NCBI RefSeq assembly: GCF_026341515.1
Contig: NZ_JAPEOK010000001.1
Coordinates: 4,526,001 to 4,590,000 of the forward strand
Length of the DNA stretch: 64,000 nt
Direction of reading: 5' to 3'
DNA from: Streptomyces sp. NBC_00878
GTDB taxonomy: Bacteria > Actinomycetota > Actinomycetes > Streptomycetales > Streptomycetaceae
Positions within the stretch are counted from its first letter, which is position 1, and each line of letters starts with the position of its first letter. The notes beneath the pieces were generated by a model that saw only the letters and a list, made by a program, of their open reading frames with translations, had not been told where the DNA came from and made no database searches. Of this stretch, positions 24,886 through 32,442 are shown piece after piece. The translations under genes and the position numbers were made by a program.

Positions 24886-26724
24886 CTACTGGGCGCCTCC
24901 TCCTCGGATGCGGTTCTGCTGGAGGGACGTCAGCCGGGTCACGACGAGGATGGCCAGCACGGCGGTCACGACGCCGATGAAGGTGGTGAACAGCGAGCTG
25001 ACGATGACGTCGGTGGCGCCGACGGCGAGTTTCTCGTCGTACCAGCTGGTGAACGAGCCTCTCAGGTCCGTCAGGACATAGCAGAGCCAGAACCACCACC
25101 ACGTGTGCAGCAGCCACCGCCTGGCGCCCGTCGGCCGGCCGGTCGTCACCGTCCAGATGTCGTTGCTGATCTGCTTCGGCATGTAGAGGTTGACGACCGG
25201 GATGAACCACGAGCCGGCCGCCATCCCGAGTGAGTGGCGGACGCGCCCCGGCGCGAAGGCCTCGGCGTTGTTGCGCGTGCGCTGGAACCAGAACGCCCAC
25301 ACGATCACCACGGTCAAGCCCACCAGTACGTCGAGGAGGTCGGCCGCCACCGTCGCGATTCTCAGGCTCTCGAAGTCCTCGATGAGCTTGGGGGCGGACA
25401 AACTGTCCTCCGCGCTGAGCTGGGAGAAGGCCGTCCCGAGGACGGCGGCCCGGAACAGCAGCGGCAGCGTGTACAGGCCGAGCAGAACGGACAGGGCCGT
25501 CGCGAGCCCTCGGGTGGAGCGGGCGTACGGGCGGGGGGCGCCGGCCCCGGAGTGGTACGGGGCCTGCGGACCGCCTGACGCGAAACCGTGCGGCGGGAGA
25601 ATGCCCTGCGGCGGAAGACTGCCCGGGTGGAAGCCGCCCGGCGGGGTGCCACTGCCCGGCGGAGGGGGGCTCTGCCACAGGGGCGCCGACGGGTCGTACG
25701 AGACGGGCGGGCCGAAGCCCTGCACTGGGACCGTTGCCGGTATCGGTGCGGGTACCTGTACCTGTACCGATACCGGTACCGATGGCGGACTCTGCGCCAG
25801 GCTCTGCGGGTCCTCGCTGTTCAGGAGTTGGACGGCGTGCCGGCCCAGCTCCGCCAGCACCTCGCCCGGCAGCCACGCGCCGCCCGCCACCGCCACGCCC
25901 TCGATGCCCTCGATGGAGGTCAACAGCGTGTCCAGCGAAGGCCGTTGGGACGGGTCCTTCGTGAGGCACGCCGTGATCGGCCCGTGCCACGGCTCGGGTA
26001 TGCCGGTGAGGTCCGCCTCCCCCTCCGCGATGCGGAAGAGCAGCGAGTGAATGCCGCCCTCGCCCGCGCCGAACGGCAGTCGCCCCGTCAGGGTGTACGC
26101 CAGCACGACGCCGAGGCAGAAGACGTCACTCGCGAACGTCACCCGCTCCCCGCGCACCTGCTCGGGCGACATGAAGCCCGGCGACCCCACGACGGCACCC
26201 GTGAGGGTGAGGCCGTCGACGGACTGCGTGGTCGTGTCGAGGGCGCGCGCGATGCCGAAGTCGATGACGCGGGGCCCGTCGATCGTCACCAGGACGTTGG
26301 AGGGCTTGAGGTCGCGGTGCACCAGCCCCGCGCCGTGGATGGCCTGAAGCGCGCGTATGAGCCCGGTCGCCAGCGCTCGTACGGACTTCGGGGGCAGCGG
26401 TCCGTACTGCTTGTCCACCACTTCGGAGAGCGAGGGGCCGGCGACGTAGCCGGTGGCGACCCAGGGCGTCGCCGCCTCCGTGTCGGCGTCCAGCACGGGC
26501 GCCGTCCACTCGCCGCCGACCCGCTGCGCCGCCTTCACCTCCTGCGCGAAGCGCAACCGGAAGTCGGACTTGCGGGCCAGGTCCTCCCGGACGACCTTCA
26601 CCGCGACCGTACGGCCGCGCTCGGAACGGGCCAGGTACACCCGCCCCATGCCGCCCTCACCGAGCCTGCCGAGCAGTCGATAACTGCCGATCCAGCCCGG
26701 ATCCTCCGGAGCCAACCCCTGCAT
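24886..26724 (-). CDS. Membrane Ser/Thr protein kinase with DUF4328 domain
   Basis: The 612-residue protein starts at ATG 26724 (GGGAG upstream). The N-terminal ~270 residues are a Hanks-type kinase: glycine loop LLGRLGEGGMGRVYLA, Lys in VAVKVV, catalytic loop GLVHRDLKPSNVLV, DFG in RVIDFGIARAL, and GSPGFMSPEQVRG. A Pro/Gln/Val-rich linker encoded by repetitive DNA follows. The C-terminal part has several TM helices and the DUF4328 pattern (FQRTRNNAEAFAPGRVRHSL then GMAAGSWFIPVVNLYMPKQI). It probably phosphorylates cytoplasmic targets while sensing through its membrane domain. It is monocistronic and convergent with the PHP hydrolase. Confidence 0.9.
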   Translation of the reverse strand: MQGLAPEDPGWIGSYRLLGRLGEGGMGRVYLARSERGRTVAVKVVREDLARKSDFRLRFAQEVKAAQRVGGEWTAPVLDADTEAATPWVATGYVAGPSLSEVVDKQYGPLPPKSVRALATGLIRALQAIHGAGLVHRDLKPSNVLVTIDGPRVIDFGIARALDTTTQSVDGLTLTGAVVGSPGFMSPEQVRGERVTFASDVFCLGVVLAYTLTGRLPFGAGEGGIHSLLFRIAEGEADLTGIPEPWHGPITACLTKDPSQRPSLDTLLTSIEGIEGVAVAGGAWLPGEVLAELGRHAVQLLNSEDPQSLAQSPPSVPVSVQVQVPAPIPATVPVQGFGPPVSYDPSAPLWQSPPPPGSGTPPGGFHPGSLPPQGILPPHGFASGGPQAPYHSGAGAPRPYARSTRGLATALSVLLGLYTLPLLFRAAVLGTAFSQLSAEDSLSAPKLIEDFESLRIATVAADLLDVLVGLTVVIVWAFWFQRTRNNAEAFAPGRVRHSLGMAAGSWFIPVVNLYMPKQISNDIWTVTTGRPTGARRWLLHTWWWFWLCYVLTDLRGSFTSWYDEKLAVGATDVIVSSLFTTFIGVVTAVLAILVVTRLTSLQQNRIRGGGAQ

Positions 26725-26875
26725 GCGTGCTCCCTCTCCCCCGGCGTCGCGTCCGCATGAGGATAAGAGATGCGTGGAAAGCGGCAGGCGGGACCCTGGT
26801 GTCTGACGGTTAAGAGGGGTGTTCCGAGCCACGGTCGCGGCCACGGTGCGGGAGCACGGCCGCCCACGGCCGGAC

Positions 26876-28489
26876 CTAGCGGCAGTAGGTGTCCCGGGCG
26901 GGCCGTTCCCCCGTGGCGAGGTACCGCGAAACGACCCGGTCTCCGCACGCGTTGCCGTTGCCGAGATAGGCGTCGTGCCCGGTGGAGTTCACGGTCACCA
27001 GGACGGCACGCCTGCCGAGGTCGGCACGGAGTTTCAGGGCGCCGCCGAGCGGGGCGGCCGGGTCGCGCCGGTTCTGGACCATCAGGACGGTGGAGGGCCC
27101 GCGATCGGTGATCCGTACGGGATTCTCCTTCGGCGGATACGGCCAGGCGGCGCAGGCGGTCGCGTTCCTCGGCATCCCGGCGGTCAGCGGGTACTTGGCC
27201 CGGCTCGCGTCAACTTCCTTCTGGTACACGGATGCCGATGCCGAGTTGGGCCACGCCCCGTCGTTGCACATGGTGGCGAGCGCGACGGCGAGGCCGTTCT
27301 GCAGCAGGGCCTCGGGGGGCGGCTCGGGCGCGGGCGGGACGGTGCCCTTCCGCGCGGCCAGGATCAACTGGGCCAGCGCCGGAAAGCCGTCGGGGTCGTA
27401 GAACGCGTCCACCATGCCCTGTCGCAGGGCGTTCCCGTTCAGCTCGGCCGGAGTGGCACCGGGCCAGGGGATCGGCTCACGGTCCAGCCGTGCGGCGAGC
27501 CGCAGGAACATCGGCCGCACCTCGGCGGCGGTATCGGCCAGCCGGTACGGATTCCCGGGCGCCGACGCCCACTTGGCGAACTCGGGAAAGACGTCCTCGA
27601 CGCCTTGCTCGAACCAGGCCCACCAGACACGGGAGACCCCGCCACGGTCGCCACTGCCGTCCTGGCTGCCGTCCAGGTTGCTGTCGAGTACGAAGCGGTC
27701 GGTGCGGTGCGGGAACAACTGGCTGTAGACGGCGCCGAGATACGAGCCGTACGAGACGCCCCAGGCCGAGAGCTTCCGCTCGCCGAGCGCCGCCCGGATG
27801 AGGTCGATGTCGCGCGCGTTGTCGGCGGTGTCGATGTGCCGGATCAACTCGCCGCCGTTGCGCTCGCAGGCGTCGGCCATCCGCCGTGCGGTGACCATGT
27901 TCCCGGCGACGGACCCGTCCGGCCCGGGCCAGGGCCGGAAGGCGGTCGAGACGAGATCACGGCGTTCGAGTCCACAGCCGACCGGCGCGGACCGCCCGTT
28001 CCCCCGAGGATCGAACACGACCAGGTCGTACGCCTCACGCACCTCCCGAGGCAGCTTCCGCGCCTTCGCCGACTGCTCTTCGAGCGTGCTGCCACCCGGC
28101 CCACCCGGTATCAGCAACAACACCCCACGACGTACGGCCGGCTTCTCACTCCGGATCCGGGAGACGGCGATGCCGATCTTCCCGCCACCGGGATCGGCGT
28201 GATCGAGGGGCACATCGACGGTCGCGCACTGCTGCCGAGCCCCGAACCCACTCCCCTCACACGCCACCCACTCAAGAGGCTTCACAGGTGGGGTGGTTGA
28301 GGAGGCGACCGATGTCGTCGAGGTGGCCGAGGCGGTCGAGGTGGCCGAGGCGGTCGCGGCGGTCGCGGCGGTCGAGATGTTCGAGCGGGTGGATCCGGTT
28401 GAGGCGGTAGCGGTGAGAGGCAGGGTGAGCCCGAGCACCACGCCGCAGGCGGCGGTCAGGGCGACGTTCCGCTTGCTCTTCTTCGTCAT
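26876..28489 (-). CDS. Secreted alpha/beta-hydrolase peptidase (tripeptidyl aminopeptidase type)
   Basis: The protein starts MTKKSKRNVALTAACGVVLG at ATG 28489 and is 537 residues long. The signal peptide is followed by a Thr/Ala/Ser-rich linker encoded by repetitive DNA, then an alpha/beta-hydrolase fold: LLIPGGPGGSTLEEQ (oxyanion region), YDLVVFDPRGNGRS, nucleophile elbow AWGVSYGSYLG, a lid, and the C-terminal TAP-like domain with the acid/His region VLMVQNRRDPAAP and VNSTGHDAYLG. It ends with Cys pairs. These features match Streptomyces secreted tripeptidyl aminopeptidases and SlpD/SlpE-type proteinases, which cut peptides outside the cell. Confidence 0.88.
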   Translation of the reverse strand: MTKKSKRNVALTAACGVVLGLTLPLTATASTGSTRSNISTAATAATASATSTASATSTTSVASSTTPPVKPLEWVACEGSGFGARQQCATVDVPLDHADPGGGKIGIAVSRIRSEKPAVRRGVLLLIPGGPGGSTLEEQSAKARKLPREVREAYDLVVFDPRGNGRSAPVGCGLERRDLVSTAFRPWPGPDGSVAGNMVTARRMADACERNGGELIRHIDTADNARDIDLIRAALGERKLSAWGVSYGSYLGAVYSQLFPHRTDRFVLDSNLDGSQDGSGDRGGVSRVWWAWFEQGVEDVFPEFAKWASAPGNPYRLADTAAEVRPMFLRLAARLDREPIPWPGATPAELNGNALRQGMVDAFYDPDGFPALAQLILAARKGTVPPAPEPPPEALLQNGLAVALATMCNDGAWPNSASASVYQKEVDASRAKYPLTAGMPRNATACAAWPYPPKENPVRITDRGPSTVLMVQNRRDPAAPLGGALKLRADLGRRAVLVTVNSTGHDAYLGNGNACGDRVVSRYLATGERPARDTYCR

Positions 28490-28633
28490 ACGAAAGAGCC
28501 TCGCGAATCCACGCGACCCGCCCCATCCGGCCACCCGGCTTCTCCGTGGGGCGGTTTCCCGAACCGGCGCATCCCAGCGAGGCGGGACCCGGCCGGATTC
28601 GCACCGGGCGGGACCAGCCGGACGCGGGCGTGG

Positions 28634-29281
28634 TCAGTGCTTCAGCAAGGCGTCCACTTCTGCCGCGTACAGCAGGGCGGGGTCGAAGTCCATGCCGGTG
28701 AAGTGGCCCGCCAGTTCCAGGGACAGGACTCCGTGCAGGCGGGTCCAGAAGAGCAGGGCCCGGTGGAGGGCTGCCGGTGGGGCGGGGTGGTCGCCTGCCC
28801 AGTGGCCGTGGGTTTCGAGGTGGGTGTCGAACTGTGTTGCCGGGCGGTCCGAGGGCAGGGCCACGCAGACGTCGAGGATGGCCGCCATGATGTCCGACGC
28901 GATGCCGGTGACGTCGTCCGGTGCGTGGTAACCGGGTACGGGCGTGCCGTAGATGAGGAAGTAGCGGTGGGGGTCCGCGAGGGCCCACTCGCGCAGGGTG
29001 TGCGTGAGCGCGGTGAGGTCGGCGCCGGACGCGGCGGCCGTCCGGAAGGCGTCGGCGAGGCTGCCGTACGCGTCCCTGATCAGCTCGGTGATCAGCTCGT
29101 CGCGTCCGGCGAAGTACCGGTAGAGCGCGGGGCCGCTCATGCCCATCTGCTTGGCGATCGCGTTGAGGGACAGCGCGGTCGCGCCCGCCGTGGCGATCTG
29201 CTCCCACGCGCGCTCCTTGATCTCCGAACGCACCTGGACGCGGTAACGCTCGCGTGGGGTCTTGGTGTCGGTCTCCGCCAT
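28634..29281 (-). CDS. TetR family regulator
   Basis: The 215-residue protein has an N-terminal TetR helix-turn-helix: AWEQIATAGATALSLNAIAK then QMGMSGPALYRYFAGRDELI. The C-terminal ligand domain contains ALTHTLREWALADPHRYFLI and YGTPVPGY, typical of the TetR C-terminal WHG group. ATG 29281 is chosen because GGAAGG lies upstream; an in-frame start 17 codons earlier lacks support. The gene is divergent from a dehydrogenase at 29458, and two copies of a GTTA-N7-T(A/C)AC site lie between them. It probably represses both genes. Confidence 0.87.
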   Translation of the reverse strand: MAETDTKTPRERYRVQVRSEIKERAWEQIATAGATALSLNAIAKQMGMSGPALYRYFAGRDELITELIRDAYGSLADAFRTAAASGADLTALTHTLREWALADPHRYFLIYGTPVPGYHAPDDVTGIASDIMAAILDVCVALPSDRPATQFDTHLETHGHWAGDHPAPPAALHRALLFWTRLHGVLSLELAGHFTGMDFDPALLYAAEVDALLKH

Positions 29282-29334
29282 GGCCTGCCGCCTTCCGTAC
29301 TCGTGAGGACGCCTGTCGGGATACATATTCAAGA

Positions 29335-29398
29335 TTTAGTTAGAGGCTATCACTAAAGCCCTTGACGTGGACCTTCGCAGGAAGTTATAACTTCTAAC
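29335..29398. promoter_or_regulatory. Two related operator sites between tetR and the dehydrogenase gene
   Basis: GTTAGAGGCTATCAC (29338-29352) and, on the opposite strand, GTTAGAAGTTATAAC (29384-29398) share GTTAGArGyTATmAC. The second contains the palindrome AGTTATAACT; the first is framed by TTTAGT and ACTAAA (29335-29357). In this GC-rich genome such an AT-rich symmetric pair is a strong candidate for the adjacent TetR protein. Confidence 0.6.
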
Positions 29399-29457
29399 AG
29401 AAGCGAGAACGGGTCACTCACTAGGGACTCGAAACACAGAACACAGTGGAGGAAGCC

Positions 29458-30489
29458 ATGACCGCCGAAGCCCTCGTCGAGGTCGTCCTGCCGGGCAAGG
29501 TGGAGCCGGAGGGGCTGGAGATCCGGCTCGGAGCCGTCCCCGTCGCCGGCCCCGGCCAGGTCGTGATCCGGATGGAGGCGACCGGGGTCTCCTTCGCCGA
29601 GCAGCAGATGCGCCGCGGCCGGTACTACGACCAGCCGCCCTTCCCCTTCGTGCCCGGCTACGACCTGGTCGGGACCGTGGCGGCGACCGGCGAGGGCGTC
29701 GAGCCGGGCCTCGTCGGCATCCGGGTGGCCGCACTGGTCAAGGTCGGCGGCTGGGCCAGCCACGTACTCGTCGACGCGGCGGACGTGGTGCCGGTGCCCG
29801 ACGGAGTCGGCGCGGCGGAGGCGGAGACCCTGGTGGTCAACGGCATCACCGCCTGGCAGATGCTGCACCGCAAGGCACGCGTCCGCGCCGGGCAGACCAT
29901 CCTGGTGCACGGCGCCAACGGCGGCGTCGGCTCGGTCCTCGTCCAGCTCGCCCAGGCCGCGGGCGCGAAGGTGATCGGCACGGCGTCCGCACGCCACCAC
30001 GACGCACTGCGGGCCCAGGGGGTCGTCCCCGTCGACTACCGCAGCAAGGACGTCGCCGGGCAGGTCCGCGCACTCGCCCCCCGCGGGGTGGACGCGGTCT
30101 TCGACCACGTCGGCGGCCCGGGCATCGTCGACTCCTGGAGTCTCCTCGCCCCCGGCGGCACGCTCGTCTCCTACGGCACCGCCTCGACCCGCGACGACGA
30201 GGGCTCCAAGCAGCTGCCCGTGCTCAAGCTGCTCGGCCGGATCTGGCTGTGGAACGCGCTGCCCAACCGCCGGAGCGCCTACTTCTTCAACATCTGGGCC
30301 GGTCGGGGCCTCGCCAAGAACCGGTTCCGGGCCCGGCTGCACGCTGACCTCACGCAGGTTCTCGTGGCCCTCCAGCGCGGTGACATCACTCCCCAGATCG
30401 CCGCGCAGATGCCGCTCTCCCGCATCGCCGACGCCCTGCGACTGGCCGAGTCCGGCACCGTCGCCGGAAAGATCGTGCTGAACCCGTAG
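29458..30489 (+). CDS. Medium-chain (quinone oxidoreductase-like) dehydrogenase
   Basis: The 343-residue protein starts at ATG 29458 with GGAGG seven bases before it. It has the MDR fold: substrate domain with VVIRMEATGVSFAEQQMRRG and PPFPFVPGYDLVGTV, then the nucleotide-binding AGQTILVHGANGGVGSVLVQ (GxGGVG) and AKVIGTASARHHDALRAQGV, and C-terminal KIVLNP. Zinc-binding cysteines are absent, placing it with the zeta-crystallin/quinone oxidoreductase group that reduces enones or quinones with NADPH. Regulation by the divergent TetR is likely. Confidence 0.88.
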   Translation: MTAEALVEVVLPGKVEPEGLEIRLGAVPVAGPGQVVIRMEATGVSFAEQQMRRGRYYDQPPFPFVPGYDLVGTVAATGEGVEPGLVGIRVAALVKVGGWASHVLVDAADVVPVPDGVGAAEAETLVVNGITAWQMLHRKARVRAGQTILVHGANGGVGSVLVQLAQAAGAKVIGTASARHHDALRAQGVVPVDYRSKDVAGQVRALAPRGVDAVFDHVGGPGIVDSWSLLAPGGTLVSYGTASTRDDEGSKQLPVLKLLGRIWLWNALPNRRSAYFFNIWAGRGLAKNRFRARLHADLTQVLVALQRGDITPQIAAQMPLSRIADALRLAESGTVAGKIVLNP

Positions 30490-30533
30490 CGACTGGACCC
30501 GTAGCGGCTGGACCCGCGGCGGCTGAACCCGTA
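30479..30533. repeat. 15-bp tandem repeat over the dehydrogenase stop codon
   Basis: About 3.5 copies of a unit like ACCCGTAGCGGCTGG begin at the stop codon of the preceding gene. Some units carry GTAG, so a stop codon is repeated in one frame. Confidence 0.7.
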
Positions 30534-30707
30534 GCGCGCCCACGGATACGCCCACCTCGCCGCCGCCCCGGTTCCACCGCCCAGTCCCCGGCCCCAGCCC
30601 CCGGCCCCAACTCCTGGCGCCGCCCCGGTCCTCGCCGCGTTCGAGGACGGCCGGGATCACCCCGGTCCACTCACCCTGCCCCGCTCACCCACCCCGAGGG
30701 GAACCTG

Positions 30708-31460
30708 ATGTCCAGCACCCGCCCGTCCAACTCGCCCAACCCGCGGTCCCGGCCCACGGACGCGCGAACCGGCCGCTCCCGGACCGGTGTACGCCCCGGC
30801 TCAGTCACCTTCCCGCTCGCCGCCGCCGCTGCCGTCGCCGCCGTCGGTGTCGCTGTCGCCGGTGTCCTCGGAACGGCCCCGTCCGCCCAGGCCTCCCCCG
30901 GTCAGGCCCTGTCCCGGTCCCTGGCCCAGGCCCTCGGCGCCCAGCACAGTGATCCCTCCGCATGCCACGGGGAGGGCGTCGACAACACCGCCGTGATCCG
31001 CTACGAGTCCGACGTCGTGATCGACGCGCCGCTGAGCACCATCTGGAAGCTGCAGACCGACGTGGAGCGCTGGCCGTCCTGGCAGCCGCCCGTCCTCACC
31101 AGCGAACGCCTCGACCCCGGCCCGTTCCGCAAGGGCTCGCGGTTCCGGTGGACGACCCCGGCGCCGGCCACCCCCTCAACTCCCGCCACCACCCTGGAAG
31201 TCACCTCCACCGTCCGCCAAGTCCAGCGCCAGTCCTGCATCTTGTGGAGCGGGCCCGCGATCGGTGAAGGACTGCGCATCGACGAGGGGGTCCACCTGTG
31301 GACCTTCACGAAGGTCAGGGGCGGCGTCCGCGTCCACACCGAGGAGACCTGGACCGGCGCCCAGGTCGAGGCCGACGTACCCACCGCGACCGCGGCCCTC
31401 GGCGGAGGCCTCGAAGCATGGCTGCGAGACCTGAAGACCACGGCCGAGCGCCGCCGCTGA
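30708..31460 (+). CDS. Exported SRPBCC family protein
   Basis: The 250-residue protein has a 26-residue basic start, a hydrophobic signal/anchor (TFPLAAAAAVAAVGVAVAGV) and AQASP cleavage region. A SRPBCC/START-like domain follows: IRYESDVVIDAPLSTIWKLQ then TDVERWPSWQPPV, GSRFRWTTPA, and HLWTFTKVRGGVRVHTEETW. This helix-grip fold binds hydrophobic ligands or acts as a cyclase; an exported version with a signal is less usual. AGGGG precedes the ATG. Confidence 0.75.
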   Translation: MSSTRPSNSPNPRSRPTDARTGRSRTGVRPGSVTFPLAAAAAVAAVGVAVAGVLGTAPSAQASPGQALSRSLAQALGAQHSDPSACHGEGVDNTAVIRYESDVVIDAPLSTIWKLQTDVERWPSWQPPVLTSERLDPGPFRKGSRFRWTTPAPATPSTPATTLEVTSTVRQVQRQSCILWSGPAIGEGLRIDEGVHLWTFTKVRGGVRVHTEETWTGAQVEADVPTATAALGGGLEAWLRDLKTTAERRR

Positions 31461-31637
31461 GCCTCGCCGCTGAGACCTGCCGCCGAGACCGCCCTGTCCC
31501 GCCACTCCGGCCACCCCGGCCGTTCGAGCCGGTCGGCCCTGCCTCTATTCTCGCGATCGACCGTCGACCGTCGGCCCCGGCCGGCGGCCGATGCGTGTCA
31601 TCCGCTCCATCGCCCAGGACGAGGACCGACCACCGAC

Positions 31638-32033
31638 ATGTCGCGCTACCACGAGACCAAGTTCCGGGTCATCACGTCGTTCCAGCGGCGGGTCGTCAAC
31701 CCGCTGGCCCGACGGCTGCCGTTCCAGACCCTCCTGGAGACCACCGGGCGGACTTCGGGGCTGCCCCGAAGGACGCCGGTCGGCGGTCGGCGGGTCGGGC
31801 AGGAGTTCTGGATCGTGTCCGAGTACGGGGAGAAGTCCCAGTACGTACGGAACATCCAGGCGAACCCGGCTGTCCGGGTCCGTGTCAACGGGCGTTGGCA
31901 CCACGGCACCGCCCACCTGCTCCACCGGGACGACGCCCGCGCCCGCCTGAAGTCCCTGCCCCGGATGAACAGTGCCGCGGTGCGGGTGGTCGGGACGAAC
32001 CTGCTGACGGTACGGGTCGACCTGACCGACTGA
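31638..32033 (+). CDS. Nitroreductase/deazaflavin-dependent (F420H2) oxidoreductase
   Basis: The 131-residue protein matches the small split-barrel family typified by mycobacterial Ddn: LLETTGRTSGLPRRTPVGGR, QEFWIVSEYGEKSQYVRNIQ, ANPAVRVRVNGRWHHGTAHL. In this family Lys/Gly-rich N-terminal residues hold F420 phosphate and the R-TG--SG motif is conserved. It reduces quinones or other small molecules with F420H2. FbiC, needed for F420, is encoded 13 kb to the left. Standalone gene. Confidence 0.8.
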   Translation: MSRYHETKFRVITSFQRRVVNPLARRLPFQTLLETTGRTSGLPRRTPVGGRRVGQEFWIVSEYGEKSQYVRNIQANPAVRVRVNGRWHHGTAHLLHRDDARARLKSLPRMNSAAVRVVGTNLLTVRVDLTD

Positions 32034-32442
32034 CGGGCCCGGGCCTCGGGCCGCTCCTCCTGAGTAGGGCCGGGCCACCCTCGGCCCAGGAATGCGGTGA
32101 TCCGCATGTCGGCTCCGGCCCAGCGGTATGCCACAGCGTTGACATAGTCCTACGGCCTGCTCACAGATCAACTGGCGCTGTCGCGAGTCGAAGAACTGCT
32201 GCGTGTCGGCGTTGAGCTCGCCCGGTCTTGGCCCTTCGGCGGGCTCAGGGCAAATACCTCCAGGCAACCAACCGATCGGAAGCAGAGGCAGTCAGTGCCG
32301 ATGTTGGCGTGAGGTGTCCTTGACCAGGCGGCGAGTGCTTGGTGCTCTTGGACAGTCGGGGAGTCGATCTCGGGGGTCTCTTGGTGTCCAGTCTGGTTCC
32401 GCGTGAGCTCGTCCTACCTGGCGACAACGGCGCGGGGTCCAT
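32034..32442. other. Intergenic leader before the RiPP locus
   Basis: No gene is supported. The stretch is less GC-biased than its surroundings (for example ctccaggcaaccaaccgatc) and probably contains the haaT promoter. I could not fix a -10/-35 pair or a clear operator. Confidence 0.45.
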
